A DNA stretch of 64,000 nucleotides from Rebecca billardiae RCC1528 (Eukaryota; Haptophyta). The DNA lies in the NCBI GenBank assembly GCA_965240325.2, contig OZ251223.1, forward strand, positions 3,038,001 through 3,102,000. Reading direction: 5' to 3'. A program made the translations under genes and the position numbers. The notes under the pieces are model-generated. The model made no database searches. It was given only the letters and a program-made list of their open reading frames with translations, and was not told where the DNA came from. Shown here in pieces: positions 11,061-21,665 of the stretch. Within the stretch, counting starts at the first letter, position 1, and each line of letters opens with the position of its first letter.

Positions 11061-12090
11061 GGTCGATCGGAGCCACTCAACTCCTACGCGCAGCAACGGA
11101 CGTGGACGTCTCCTTGGCGGGCTGGCGTCGGGCGCGGGCAGCCTGGACTCTGGACCGGTTACGCGGCTCCTCCACCGCACCCGCACACCGGCTACGTGGC
11201 GACGCTCGGCACCCAGCCGTAGAAGTATCTGTCCATCGTCGCTCCCCTCCCTCCGCGAGCGCGGACCAAGCCCGGTCGTCCTGACGACCTGACCAGCCGA
11301 CGCGGCGCCGGCTCGGCGGCCTGGGCAAACGTGTACGTTCGCACTCTCGCCGGTCCAGCGTCGCCAACGAGTGCGGCAGTACCATAGCAGGAGATTTAGT
11401 CTCAGCTTGCCAAAGCCGCCCAATAATCAGAGAGAGAGAGAGAGACCGGCACGCGTTTCGTCATGCAGTGCATGCCGGGCCACTCGCCAACTATTATAAG
11501 CTAATTGACTATAATTATCTATGATTTATTAAAGACACAGGCACGAGGGCGCAGCTCTCCTGATTATTCGTCTGTCGAAGTAAGCGCTACTGAATGGCGT
11601 CCGCGGAGGATGTCGGAGTCGCGCGTTGGCCGCGGGTGAGGGAGTCCGGTTGTCGCAGATGCTGATCACACGGTCACGGAGGTAGTAGGCGCCCAGGGAT
11701 GCCGCTGTATTTGCAGTCGTCGCCGGCCTTGGTCATCATGTAGTTGCCCGCGTCGTCGTCCGAGGCTGTTCTTTCTGTGTTCAAGTTGATGATGCCGTAG
11801 TGCAGGCAGGTAGTGGATGTACGGTCGCCCGGGCCGGTGTGCGCGGCCTTGGTCTTGCCGAGTTGTGAGGGAGTAGTCGCCCTTGCCGTTGAGGGAGTCG
11901 TTGTCCTTGCCGTTGAGGAAGTCGTCGCCCTACTGGTCAGCGTGCCACGGCATTACATAAGCGCATTTATTATGGCGGGCCGTATTTATTAATACTGTAG
12001 CAGCATAATCCTGAATCCACGACCGCCATATAACGGCACTCGGCAGGCCGTCAGCGCCTGTCGCTAGCTAGACAGCCTACTAGCTAGTAG
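11061..12090. other. Non-coding spacer with a short (AG)n tract and relic R2 copy B
   Basis: No intact gene is seen between the lipase stop and the end of the minus-strand oxygenase. The tract (AG)8 lies at 11429-11445. The minus strand of about 11525-11960 holds a decayed coding-like stretch (relic R2). Confidence 0.6.
11525..11960 (-). pseudogene. Relic R2, copy B, coding-like minus-strand remnant
   Basis: Read on the minus strand, short frames appear in series: one with two 24-bp near-identical tandem units reading DNDSLNGKGDYS-like, then GIINLNTERTASDDDAG and DDCKYSGI, then a shifted frame AYYLRDRVISICDN. At least two frameshifts separate them. The distal part matches 7740-7990. I cannot name the source protein. 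Confidence 0.45.
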
Positions 12091-13032
12091 TTAGGAGCTG
12101 GTCCGTCCCCAGAACATGTGCTGTACTTCCGGCGTGTTGACGACCCCTGGCGCAGATGCGAAGCACAGCACCGCCACCAGGCGGTCGCAGGAGCCATCCA
12201 CCCGCGTCACGCGATGCAGGGAGCGCTGCCCATTGAAGATCTGCAGTGTGCCCGCTCTGAAGCACGCCACTTGCACCGGTGGCGATTGCACCTCTCGCGG
12301 CTCAGATGAGGCACGCTCGCCAGCGCCAGCGCTCGGCGTGTATTCGGTGGTCGTGCGGATGACATGCGCCACACGCGGCGCTGCGAGCTCGCGGTCGGAG
12401 CCTCGAAGCGGCGATGTGAACTCAAAGTCGCCGCCAGCCTCTGCAGGTTGCAAGCAGAGGGTGGTGGTGAACTCTGCTTGGTCAAAGTGCCATGCATGGT
12501 ACATGCCCGGGCGGAAGACGTTGACGCTGCAGCAGCCGAGAGGATCAGCAAGCCTGTGAATCGGCCTACCCGTGACGGCCCCGATGAACGCAAGCAGACC
12601 CTCCCACTCGTAGAGCCGCCGGAGCGCCGAGTCATCACCCAGCTCGTCGTACGCCGTGGAGGCGACACGCGTCCTCATCGGGAGGTTGCGGACGTGCGAT
12701 GGAGTTCGGTCGGTAGTCTCGGGTAGCTGGTATGCGTTGTGTTCAGCGTCCGTCGTGTACGCTGACGGCGCCGCGCGCCGCGCATCTGCCGCCGCGCTCT
12801 TAAGGGCCGCAGGGTGCAAGAAGCCCTCAAAGCTCACGATGCCGTCGCGCTCCAGCTGTTTGCGGGCGTTGCTGAGCAGCCTTCTCGCTACAGGGGTCGA
12901 CAGGTCGTGAACAGGGTACCTGTGCAGATTGACGCCGCAGGACCACGCCCGCTCACACGCGCTCTCGTCTCCCGACACTGTGAGGGGCAGCAGGAAGAGG
13001 ACGAGTCTGATGGTGAAGACGGCCGCCGCCAT
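12091..13032 (-). CDS. Secreted or ER-lumenal 2-oxoglutarate/Fe(II) oxygenase
   Basis: The 313-residue product is a non-haem iron, 2-oxoglutarate-dependent oxygenase. A signal peptide covers residues 1-21. The facial triad is visible: HFD with His182 and Asp184, and a distal His273 in SLHRVTRV, with Arg284 placed to bind 2-oxoglutarate. The DGIVSFEGFL segment near residue 63 is the usual N-terminal strand of the fold. The Asp is present, so it should hydroxylate rather than halogenate; the layout otherwise recalls the amino-acid hydroxylase/halogenase (BesD-like) group. The start at 13032 is chosen because it gives a signal peptide; the frame is open further upstream but would overlap the divergent gene. 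It shares a 109-bp spacer with the phytanoyl-CoA-dioxygenase-like gene. Substrate unknown. Confidence 0.78.
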   Translation of the reverse strand: MAAAVFTIRLVLFLLPLTVSGDESACERAWSCGVNLHRYPVHDLSTPVARRLLSNARKQLERDGIVSFEGFLHPAALKSAAADARRAAPSAYTTDAEHNAYQLPETTDRTPSHVRNLPMRTRVASTAYDELGDDSALRRLYEWEGLLAFIGAVTGRPIHRLADPLGCCSVNVFRPGMYHAWHFDQAEFTTTLCLQPAEAGGDFEFTSPLRGSDRELAAPRVAHVIRTTTEYTPSAGAGERASSEPREVQSPPVQVACFRAGTLQIFNGQRSLHRVTRVDGSCDRLVAVLCFASAPGVVNTPEVQHMFWGRTSS

Positions 13033-13141
13033 GATTTGTGGCCGGACGGACCGACTCACGACAGGCGGTCGACAGCCGACAAACCGGGCGTCGTCAGCTG
13101 CGCGCTCGCCGGTGGCCGACAACGGGTGGCAGCGCGGCGCC
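13033..13141. promoter_or_regulatory. Divergent promoter region between two oxygenase genes
   Basis: Only 109 bp separate the two chosen start codons, so both core promoters and 5' UTRs must lie here or inside the opposite gene. No TATA-like box is seen. Shared control of the two genes is an inference from spacing. Confidence 0.45.
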
Positions 13142-13981
13142 ATGCCCCGCGAGGGAGACCGGTACGTGCTCGCGGACGCGCAGAAGCGCGACTTCTTCGA
13201 GAATGGCCTCGCGACGCTCGACGGCTTTCTCACCGAGCCAGAGGTTGCTGAGATTGAGGGCGTGTACGCTCGATTCATGTCGCGCGAGATCCACGTACCA
13301 GGCAAAGACTTTTGCGACATGAGCAAGCCGTTCGAGACGCCGTTCGAGGAGTACTCGATCATCAACTGCATGCTCCCCACCAAGTACTACCCGCCCCTTG
13401 AAGGGAACGTGTACGAGCGCCTGGCGGCCACGGTCGCGGCGCAGCTCTTCCCGGACACACCGATGGCAAAGGACTACGACCAGCTGCTGAACAAGCGGCC
13501 GGGGAAGACGGACGCCGTGTTTGGTTGGCACCAAGATATGGCCTATTGGCCCAACACGCAGATGACCCCCAACACCACAACCGTCACCTTCTCGCTGGCG
13601 ATCGACTCGACGTCTGAGGCGAACGGGTGCCTGCGGTACGTGCCTGGCTCGGGCCGGGCCAAGACGCTCCGCCCGCACCGCCCGCTCGGCACGAGCCGCG
13701 ATGACGCGCACGCCGTGCAGGCGGAGGTGCGCGAGGGAGAAGACGAGATCCGGCTCGCACCCGCGCCGCGCGGCACCGTCACCATCCATGACGAGTGGGT
13801 GGTGCACGGTTCAGGGGGTAACACCTCGAGCGGCGAGCGGCGGACGTACGTCGTCGCGTTCCGCGCGGCGGAGACTGTCAAGCTGGAGCGCGCGGCGGGC
13901 TTCACGCACTCGCACAACGATGAAGTCAACTGGGACTCCTTCCACCCGCACGAGGCAGCGGCCGAGACAGCCAGCAAGTGA
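13142..13981 (+). CDS. Phytanoyl-CoA dioxygenase (PhyH) family protein
   Basis: This 279-residue protein belongs to the PhyH family of Fe(II)/2-oxoglutarate dioxygenases, which hydroxylate acyl-CoAs, small metabolites or natural products. Metal ligands are His130 and Asp132 (WHQDMAYWP) and His222 (EWVVHGSGGN); Arg233 or Arg234 (GERRTYVVAFR) would bind 2-oxoglutarate. The N-terminal FFENGLATLDGFL is the standard family opening, and NGCLRYVPGSG is the expected loop after the HxD motif. Single exon, no targeting peptide, so cytosolic by default. ATG 13142 is preferred because upstream in-frame residues look non-family and overlap the divergent gene. The specific substrate cannot be read from sequence. 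Confidence 0.88.
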   Translation: MPREGDRYVLADAQKRDFFENGLATLDGFLTEPEVAEIEGVYARFMSREIHVPGKDFCDMSKPFETPFEEYSIINCMLPTKYYPPLEGNVYERLAATVAAQLFPDTPMAKDYDQLLNKRPGKTDAVFGWHQDMAYWPNTQMTPNTTTVTFSLAIDSTSEANGCLRYVPGSGRAKTLRPHRPLGTSRDDAHAVQAEVREGEDEIRLAPAPRGTVTIHDEWVVHGSGGNTSSGERRTYVVAFRAAETVKLERAAGFTHSHNDEVNWDSFHPHEAAAETASK

Positions 13982-15391
13982 CTCGCCGATGGCAACACGC
14001 TTGACTCATGAACTTGGCTTGCTCGCGGGCGTCATGGCTCACAGTGCCGCATGCGCTCACAGTACTGTAGTCACACTCACAGCGCTGTGCCTGTGAAAGT
14101 GTGATGACATCATTTCATCAGCAGCAGCATGTTGATGTCAAATAACCTGTGTCATCGCAACGGTCAGGCGGTTATTACTGCTACGCCGCCACTTCAACTT
14201 GACAGTAGTGACGACGCGATTCACATCACTGACAGTGACACTGTTTAATTATTGCTTAGTTGCGTGCGTCCGGTCGTAGTGAAGACAATTGCGTGCGTCG
14301 TCGTATAGTAAAGACCATCGTGCGCAGTCTTACTCTTTTTCAAAAAGAATCTGGCGTCGTGAGACAGCGCCGCCGTGAGTGGCGGTCCACGAAACCGCGA
14401 TCACTCATCAGTATATGTGGCGTTATAACGGAGTTATAACCGAGTGTGTCGGGAGGCTGGAAAGGCGACGCGCAGCTGGTGGACAAGGGCCGCCATCGTC
14501 TTCTAGGTCCTGCAGGTAGTTGTAGCCGATTTCCGGAGCTCATCGGCCACGGAGCTATCCTTTATCGTCATCATGGCGGCCGCTGGTCCTTTCATATCGG
14601 CCAACCACACTGGCTCCTCTATAAGTACCCGCTCCGCTCCACTATCCGGCGCTCGAGATCATATCCAAGATCATCTTAAGTCGGCATGGCAACGTATTAC
14701 CAAAGTTCATCAAGCAGCCCACCTATCAGAGCTCGCTCGATCATCGGTTACACGACCTTTCCGCTTTCGGGCCAAGCTGCTCATCTCTAGGCCACCCCTG
14801 CTTGCCTGCGCATCGCCATCAGCAAAGCCCGAGGTCTCATCTCCTCTGCGTTCCTTGCTTGTGCTCGTTGCGAAACCCGCCATCCGCCCCTGCAGCCTCC
14901 GTTGTGGTTGACGACCTTGTCGTCAGGCCTGTGAGTGCTGAGCTTGCCTGAGCCAGGGACCTTGCTGCCACGCTGGCGCAGTCTGCGCGCAGCTTTGGCA
15001 CCGTCGGCTCAGTCGCTCTTCCCGTTCAGCCAGGGACAAATCCCCACCATGCGCAAGTATATATATATATATATATACATCACCATTTCTGCATGGTGTG
15101 TATCATCGGCATTTGCTGCATGCTCACATATGTGCTGCAATATTACCTGCCCTCGCATGCACATCACGGCATTCACGCAGATTGTGGGTGATGTTCGTCC
15201 ATACTCAATGGCGTCGCGTCGCTTTCTATGCAGGAGGACACATATATATATAGCAGTAGTCATTATTAATTCACCGCCCGTCGTAATTAAACCGTGCGTG
15301 TGGTGATGCCGAAAAGGCGCATCAGTGGTTAGCACGACCAGCATCGATCGTCAGTTATTCTTTGTCTGAAAATTTGACACCATGTCGGACG
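13982..15391. other. Spacer with dispersed repeat copy B
   Basis: No gene is seen. A tandem-like duplication around TTGCGTGCGTC occurs at about 14258-14300. Repeat R1 copy B (14415-15255) fills most of the rest. Confidence 0.6.
14415..15255 (+). repeat. Dispersed repeat family R1, copy B
   Basis: Related to 5653-6302 (see copy A for shared blocks). Copy B is longer, keeping about 150 bp between the GACAAATCCCCACC block and the GCAGGAGGACACA end; this extra part begins with (TA)10 at 15058-15077. The coding-like frame MAAAGPFISANH to GARDHIQDHLKSAW is open for about 110 codons here. The two copies are same-strand and 8.8 kb apart. Confidence 0.75.
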
Positions 15392-17083
15392 TCATCGGCA
15401 CTCGGGGGCGTCTCCTCGCCCCAGCACGGTTTGGCAACGCGCCTTTCGCGCGTCTTTGCTCTGCCGAGAGAGGTGAGCGCGCTCGCGTAAGAGCATGGCT
15501 GGTGTGAAGGGTGGCGTCGCCGACCAACCCGTCGTTGCATGGCGTGCGAGCTCCTGGAGCATCACGTCGATCGCGTCCGGCGAGGATTCGCAGTGCGCGT
15601 GGTTTGAGTACTCCGAGTACTGCAGCCTGCGCGCCCAGAGGCCAATCGCTTGCTGGCGCGCTCGGATCACTTCGCGCGGGATCTCGCGCAGCTGCTGCAG
15701 CAGCGTCGCCTCGCCTAGCGCCGCCTTGGTCTCGTTCACGCGCAGCACAAGCTGGTCCCACGGCACCACGCCGGCGAACGGGAGCGGCGCCCACTCCGCG
15801 AAGAGCACGGGCACGCAGCCGAGCTGCAGCGCGTCGAAGATGGACTTGCGCAGCGGCGTGTCGCCAAACGGCTGCGCGCACAGCTCGGCGTCAGCCATCA
15901 CGGCGTACGCGCCCGTCAGTGCGTCCTCGCCCGCCTTGGAGATCGTCTCCTTCTTCGTGCGCGTCCTGGAGTCGGCGAAGAGCGCGGGCAGCGGCGCGAT
16001 GTCCGACGCGCTCGCGTTGCGCGCCGCCGCCATCTCGTTGCACAGCAGGTAGCGCTGGCACGAGCCCACGCCGTTGGAGGTCCACTTGCGCGCGAGCAAG
16101 AGGCAGCCGGGGCCGCGCACCGTGCACGCGTCGTCGCACCGATTGTAAGTGCCCCGCAGCCCGTCGCACGAGCCGGAGAAGGCGAGCAGCCATCGGCGCG
16201 CGGAGCCGGCCGCCGCCTCCTCGGCCCCGCGCCGCGGCCATCGGCTCGGCGGGTACATGGCGAAGGAGGACGGGTACGGCACCGTCAGGTCCGCGAGCGG
16301 CGGCTCCGTGGCCCGCTGCACACGCGCGCACTGCCAGAGGTCGTTGCACACGCTCGTGGACACGACGCGCACGCCGAGCGCGCGCGCGCGCTCGAGGAGC
16401 TCGTACGGGCGCTCCGCGCCGAGCGGGTTGACGAGGAAGAACGTGCGCCGGCGCTCGCGCTCGGCCGCGCCGAGCGAGCGGTTGTGCGCGGCCAGCAGCT
16501 CCTCGAGCGCCTCGCCGCCCGTCCGGCCGCCAAACTCGGGGAAGCCGCGCGTCTGCGCGCGCACGAGCGCGAGCGGCACGAAGACGAGCTCGGGCGTGTA
16601 CGCGCGCTGGCGCCTGCGGCCCAGTCGATCGAGCGCCAGCCGCTCGTCACCGTACCGCTCGGAGAGCCACGAGGGCGCGCCCGTCAGCACGTCGAGCAGC
16701 TCGGCGCGCCGCTCGGCCGAGCGCTGCGCGCTCTCGTACTCACTTAGCCGCAGGCCGAGCCAGTAGGGCAGCGCGCCGAGGCACGCGTAGTGGAACGCCA
16801 GCGGGCGGCCCTCGGCATCCGCGAAGACGCGCCGGCTCCGCACGAAGCTGCCCCACTGCGGCTGGCTGCGGAGGTGCAGGCGGCGCCGGACAACGCAGCA
16901 CTGGCCCGGCGGCTGGCCGTACATCTTGCACTCATCGACGCGCGCGAACTCGGGCGGCAGGCGGAGTACGCGCACGCGCGGGCAGCGTGAGGAGCTGCTG
17001 CTCAGCCAGCACGCGAGCACGAGCAGCATCCGCCATTGTGCATCCACTCGCCGCGCGGCCAGTGGCCGACTGCCATCGTGCAT
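15392..17083 (-). CDS. Exostosin-like (GT47-type) glycosyltransferase
   Basis: The 563-residue protein is probably a Golgi type II membrane glycosyltransferase of the exostosin family. An N-terminal hydrophobic stretch (MLLVLACWLSSSSS, residues 19-32) would anchor it; a start at the internal ATG 17029 is equally plausible and puts the anchor at the very N-terminus. The C-terminal half has the family's best conserved part: DAELCAQPFGDTPLRKSIFD then ALQLGCVPVLF, a proline-rich turn and GVVPWDQLVLRV. Cysteines in the middle (SGSCDGLRGTYNRCDDAC) suggest lumenal disulphides. Single exon. It is divergent from the Nup133-like gene, 145 bp away. The sugar donor and the polysaccharide made are unknown. 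Confidence 0.82.
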   Translation of the reverse strand: MHDGSRPLAARRVDAQWRMLLVLACWLSSSSSRCPRVRVLRLPPEFARVDECKMYGQPPGQCCVVRRRLHLRSQPQWGSFVRSRRVFADAEGRPLAFHYACLGALPYWLGLRLSEYESAQRSAERRAELLDVLTGAPSWLSERYGDERLALDRLGRRRQRAYTPELVFVPLALVRAQTRGFPEFGGRTGGEALEELLAAHNRSLGAAERERRRTFFLVNPLGAERPYELLERARALGVRVVSTSVCNDLWQCARVQRATEPPLADLTVPYPSSFAMYPPSRWPRRGAEEAAAGSARRWLLAFSGSCDGLRGTYNRCDDACTVRGPGCLLLARKWTSNGVGSCQRYLLCNEMAAARNASASDIAPLPALFADSRTRTKKETISKAGEDALTGAYAVMADAELCAQPFGDTPLRKSIFDALQLGCVPVLFAEWAPLPFAGVVPWDQLVLRVNETKAALGEATLLQQLREIPREVIRARQQAIGLWARRLQYSEYSNHAHCESSPDAIDVMLQELARHATTGWSATPPFTPAMLLRERAHLSRQSKDARKARCQTVLGRGDAPECR

Positions 17084-17228
17084 CCGAGCCTCTCGCCGAG
17101 AAAGGCACCAGGACCCGTCCGGTGCGCGCAGCTTTCGCTTTCAGCATAGTCGAGTCGACCACCCACGAGCTTCCGCGAGCGGCTGAGCGCTCTCGCGATC
17201 GCCGCACCGAGCCCCGGGGCGCGCGGGC

Positions 17229-20200
17229 ATGTACTTCCTCCCGAAGACACCGCGCCCCGCGCGCGTGACGGCCAGCCCTCGAGCCGCGGCCTTCTCCGCG
17301 GTAGCGGGCGCGACCTCCAACCAGGAGACGGCGCATACTGTCGCGTCCGTGAACGCCACCGCCTTCGCCCCGGTGCAGAGCCAAGGCGCGCCGCCGGCCG
17401 TGCCCGCGATCACGCCGGACCCGTCAGGCGGCTCCGAGGCGGACGAGGCTCTTCACGGTAGGAGCACAGCGCCCTCGCTCCACCCGACCACTCGCAGCGT
17501 GCGCGCCCGCTCGCTCCCCTCACCCACCTCCGCCGCTGTCGCGCGCGCGCGATGTGGCGTGCGCAGCCGCTTACGCAGAGTTTGTGCGCTCGGGCGCCGC
17601 GGCCGCGGCCGCCTGCGTCGAGCCACTGCTCGCGCGCGATCGCGAGGCGGGGCTCTCGACCATGGCGAACGCCGCGTGCTCGCTCTCCGAGGCGCTCCTG
17701 CGCCAGGCCTCCCTCCCGTCCATCGGCACGGGCGGCGCGGACGCGGGCGGCGCGGAGGGCGCTGGCTGGGCGTCCGCTGGGATGGGCGCGCCATCCTCGA
17801 CGCCGCTGCTGGTCTCCATGCTGCTCGACGAGAAGGCGAAGCGGCACCGCACCCTCGAGATGATGCTCCGCGCCGCGCTGCCCCCGGAGGCGCACCGGCT
17901 GCCCCTCGACCCCGCACCGGCCGGCGGCGGCGCCGGTGGCGGCGAGGAGGGCGCACCCGCGGCGCGCGCGCACACGCTCGCGAGCGTGCTGTCAGCCAAC
18001 AGCGCGAGGCTGGCGTGTGCGCGCGTGCTGCGCGCCGAGCACAACGCCCTCGCCAGCGCCGCGCCGCCGCCGCCGCCCGCGGGCGCGCCGCGCTCCGCCG
18101 CGGGCCCGGACGCCGGCGCCGCCCTCGCCCTCGACGAGCTTGAGAGCGCGATGGCGCGGTGCGCCGGCGGCGGGCAGCGCGCGGCCGCGGGCGCGGGCGC
18201 AGGCTTCTACAGGCGCGTGGACACGGTGGAGGCCGTGCTGCCCGAGCTCGCCACCGCCGTCGCCGCCGTCGCCGCGCGCGGCGCGAGCGACGGCTCGGAG
18301 CGCGCCGCCGCCATCGCGCGCGCGCTCGACCGGCTGCTGCACGTCGCGTGTGCGCTCGTGACCGAGGCCGAGCGCTCGGCGGCCGGCTCGGGCGCGGGCG
18401 GCGCGGCCGACGCGGCCGGCGCGGCCCGCGGCGAGGGCGGGCTCACCGAGCGAGTGGCGGCGGGCGCGCCGTGCGCGGCGTGGCTCGGCACCCCCGCCGT
18501 GCGCGCCGCCCTGCTCGCGTGCGCGCGCCTCTCCGTCGCGTGGGCCCACTCCGACGACGCGCTGAGCGCGGCGCGCGCCGACGCTGCGCCGCTTGCTCTG
18601 CTTTCGAGCGCGCACGCGCTCGCGTGCGCGCTGCTGCGCGGGCACGTGGGCGAGGCGGCGGCGGCGTGGCTCGACGCGAGTGGGCGCTCGGCCCAGCTCG
18701 CCTCGGCTGCGCCCTCCGCCGCCGGAGGCCCGAGCGCGGACGACGCCCGCGCCGCCGCCTCGCCAGCCGTGCGCCGCGCGCTCGACGCGCTCGCGGCCGC
18801 GCGGCGCGAGGCGGCGACAGCCTTCCTCAAGCCGCAGCTCGATGCCGCCGCGGCCGCGACGGCCGCCGGCGCGACGACGTCGGTGCTGAGCCGCTCGGCC
18901 GTCGCGCGCGCCGCCGCCGAGCTCGCGTGCGACCTCGGCGCCGAGTTCCACGACTTCGAGCTGCTCGCCGAGCTATGCAGCCGCCCCGAACTCGGGCTGA
19001 GCGCCCCGGAGGAGCGGCTGGCGGCCTTTCTCGAGAGGTTCCACCCCACGCGCGGCCGGGGCGCGCTGTGGGCGTGGGAGCGCGTGGGGCGCGGCGGCGC
19101 GGCGGCGCGCGACGGCGCGGACGACGCGTCCGACGCGTCCGCCGCGCTCGGCACCGGCTTCCCCCGCGCGCTGATGCAGCACTACATGGCGTGCGGCGCG
19201 GCCGGGCTGCCGCGGCTGATGGGCCTGGGTGACGCGTACGACGACGACGTCGCGCACTTCCTGGCGGCGCACCCGCAGCTGCTGTGGCTGCACCACATCA
19301 AGCGCGGCGCGCGCGCGGCCGAGCGCGCGCGCGCCGGCGCGCGCTCGCCCACCGGCCCCGCCGACGCCGCCGCGCCGCTCTTCTCGCCGGCGACGCCGTT
19401 TGCCGCGCCCGCGCCCGGCGCGCGCGCCGCGCGCGCCGAGTGCGCGCCGGGCGCGCTCGCCCTCGGCGAGTTCGGGGCGGCCGCCGAGACGCTGTACCAG
19501 TGCGCGGCTGCGGAGGGCGGGCGCCTCTCGATCAAGTCGCTCTTCCTGCACCTGGGCAAGCTCGCGCACCTCGCGAGCTCGGCGGACGACCCGGAAGACA
19601 CCGCCGACGCCGACGCCGACGGCTCGCTGCCGCTCGGGCGGCGCGCGCCGTCCAATGGCGCGGCGCCGCGGCCGGAGCCGGCGCCCGTCACGGTGGCGCT
19701 GCCGCCGCCCGCCGAGCCGAACGCGGCGGGGGCGTGCGCGCCGCCCGCGCGCACGCCGTGGCCGCTGCAGCGCGCCGACGACGAGATCTACGCCGTGCAC
19801 GCGCAGCGCGTCCTCGACGGCGTGGGCATGGATGCCGACGTGCCGTGTCTGCCCGCGGCAAGTATGGTCGCCGCGCTGCTGGGCGGTGCGGGCGCCGAGG
19901 CGCGCGCGCGCGGCGGCGGCGAGGAGGGCGGCGGCGGCGGTCGCGCGTTCACGCAGAGCGACCTCTTCCTCGCGCTCGACCTGTGGGAGCGCTCGCGCTG
20001 GGACGAGGAGGACGCGGCCGCGCGCGATGCCGCCGTGCGCGTCGGCCCTGGCGGGCTGCGCGCGCCGCCGCCCGCAGCCGCGGAGTCTGAGCTCGAGCTC
20101 GTGCGCACGCGCCGCGCGAAGCTGCTCAGCGAGATCTGGTGCGCGCCCGGCTGCCGCTGCACGGCGCTGCACTGCGCGCCGCGCCGCCCCCACGCGCCGC

Positions 20201-20755
20201 GCGCTGCCCCGCCGCCGCTCAGCACGCCCCGCGCCCCGCCCCCGCCGTGCGCGCAGGGCCGAGGCCATCCGGGCAGACATGGACTCGGCGTGGCGCCCGC
20301 TGTGCGACCCGGCCACTCGCTGGGGCGGCGACGAGCAGCTGTCGAGCGTCGCGCAGTCGACGCTCGTCTTCCACGCCGTCGTCTACCAGCGCGCCCACGG
20401 CCGCATGCACGTGCGTGCGTACGCCCTCCCTCGCGCCGCGCCGTCGGAGGGTCGGGGCTGAGGGCGCGCCTCCCTCCCTGCCTCCCTCGCGTGGGCCGGG
20501 GCGCCCGCTCACCCATGCGTGCGCGCGCCGGCGCGCGTGCCGCGGCGCCCGCAGACGCTCGCCGCCATCGAGGCCGCGGTGTCTCAGCACCTCCAGCTTC
20601 TCCCGCCCGCTGCCGAGGCGGAGGTCGTGCGCGCCGCCCTCGCCGAGCGCGTGCAGCAGGTGGTAGCCCTCGCCCTCGAGCATCGGCCGGAAGAGCAAGA
20701 GCCGCGCGCTGCCGCCAGCGCCGAGCAAATGCCCGCCATGATGCTCACCACGTGA
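17229..20755 (+). CDS. NUP133: Nup133-like nucleoporin, alpha-solenoid only
   Basis: This is a Y-complex (Nup84/Nup107-160) nuclear-pore scaffold protein. Four exons are inferred: 17229-17457, 17567-20138, 20257-20410 and 20555-20755, with phases 1, 2 and 0 that join exactly to 1051 residues. Family features are a helical start AAYAEFVRSG, LVSMLLDEKAKRHRTLEMML with ARLACARVLRAEHN, then FHDFELLAELC, LAAFLERF, LMQHYMACGAAGLPRLMGLG, HFLAAHPQLLWLHHIKRG, AAETLYQCAAAEGG and SLFLHLGKLAHLAS. Long Ala/Gly/Pro-rich insertions interrupt the helices. The usual N-terminal beta-propeller (about 400-500 residues) is absent: exon 1 supplies only 76 residues of low complexity before the solenoid. Either the propeller is truly lost or encoded elsewhere, or exon 1 is misplaced. 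Confidence 0.78.
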
Positions 20756-21071
20756 TGGGCTTCGTGCTGCTGGCTGCCGCGGCGGCGCGCTGATGAGAAC
20801 CATGCGGAAACTCGCCGTCCGCCTCACGACGCACGCTTGTAGGCGGCGGCGGCGATTGGTGACGACGACGACTCAGAGTCAGATATGCGCTCGTCATATG
20901 AATCGCCAATCGGACGACTAGTGCTGCTCAGATCGTCTGCTAGGACGAGCTTGACGACGAGGGTAAGAGTTCATCAGATTATTATAACCGACGTACAGAT
21001 CGATTTATAAGACGATGAGACGACTGACGACTCGCGACGATTCTCTCTCTCGATCTCTCTCTCGATCTCTC

Positions 21072-21131
<60 letters not shown>

Positions 21132-21665
21132 GTATTATTGCTCATGCTCGGCTATAGTGCTACGACTTGCAGTACGTGACGACTCTATGAGTCTAGCTCT
21201 GAGGCTGTCGTCACACTCATCGGATCTGAGTCATCGCGGCATAATCGTCAGCAGCAATCTCATAGTATGCACACTCATCACATGTACATACAATAAGCTT
21301 CACTACTACAAGAGTGCTATACAGTCACTGACATGCGCAGTCATGCGCCAGAGTGACAGGCGGCATATCATCAGTCGTAGTCATCCGTGATGCGCTGATG
21401 ATGACGATGCGGTGACGACTGACGACGAGCAGTACATAATAATCGCATCAGCCGAGTCGCGCGGGGCGTTTTGCCTGCGGCTGCCTGACGACTCTGGTAA
21501 TGGTTGATGCCATCATCGGTCTCACTCTCACTCAGGTCTGAATCTGAGACTGATGATGATGATCAGCATATATCGCGCGCGTCATCGTGCGCGAATATAC
21601 GCAATAATAATTCATCGTCGCGTCAGTGACGACGTGAGCCGTCATCATCATCTTCGGAGTCGTCA
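20756..21665. other. Spacer with a long (CT)n tract
   Basis: Convergent 3' ends of the Nup133-like and SET-domain genes flank about 0.9 kb of less GC-rich sequence. No coding region is seen. Confidence 0.6.
21041..21128. repeat. (CT)n microsatellite with CGAT interruptions
   Basis: The left part alternates CTCT runs with CGAT (three or four times); the right part is a pure CT tract of about 25 units. Confidence 0.95.
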
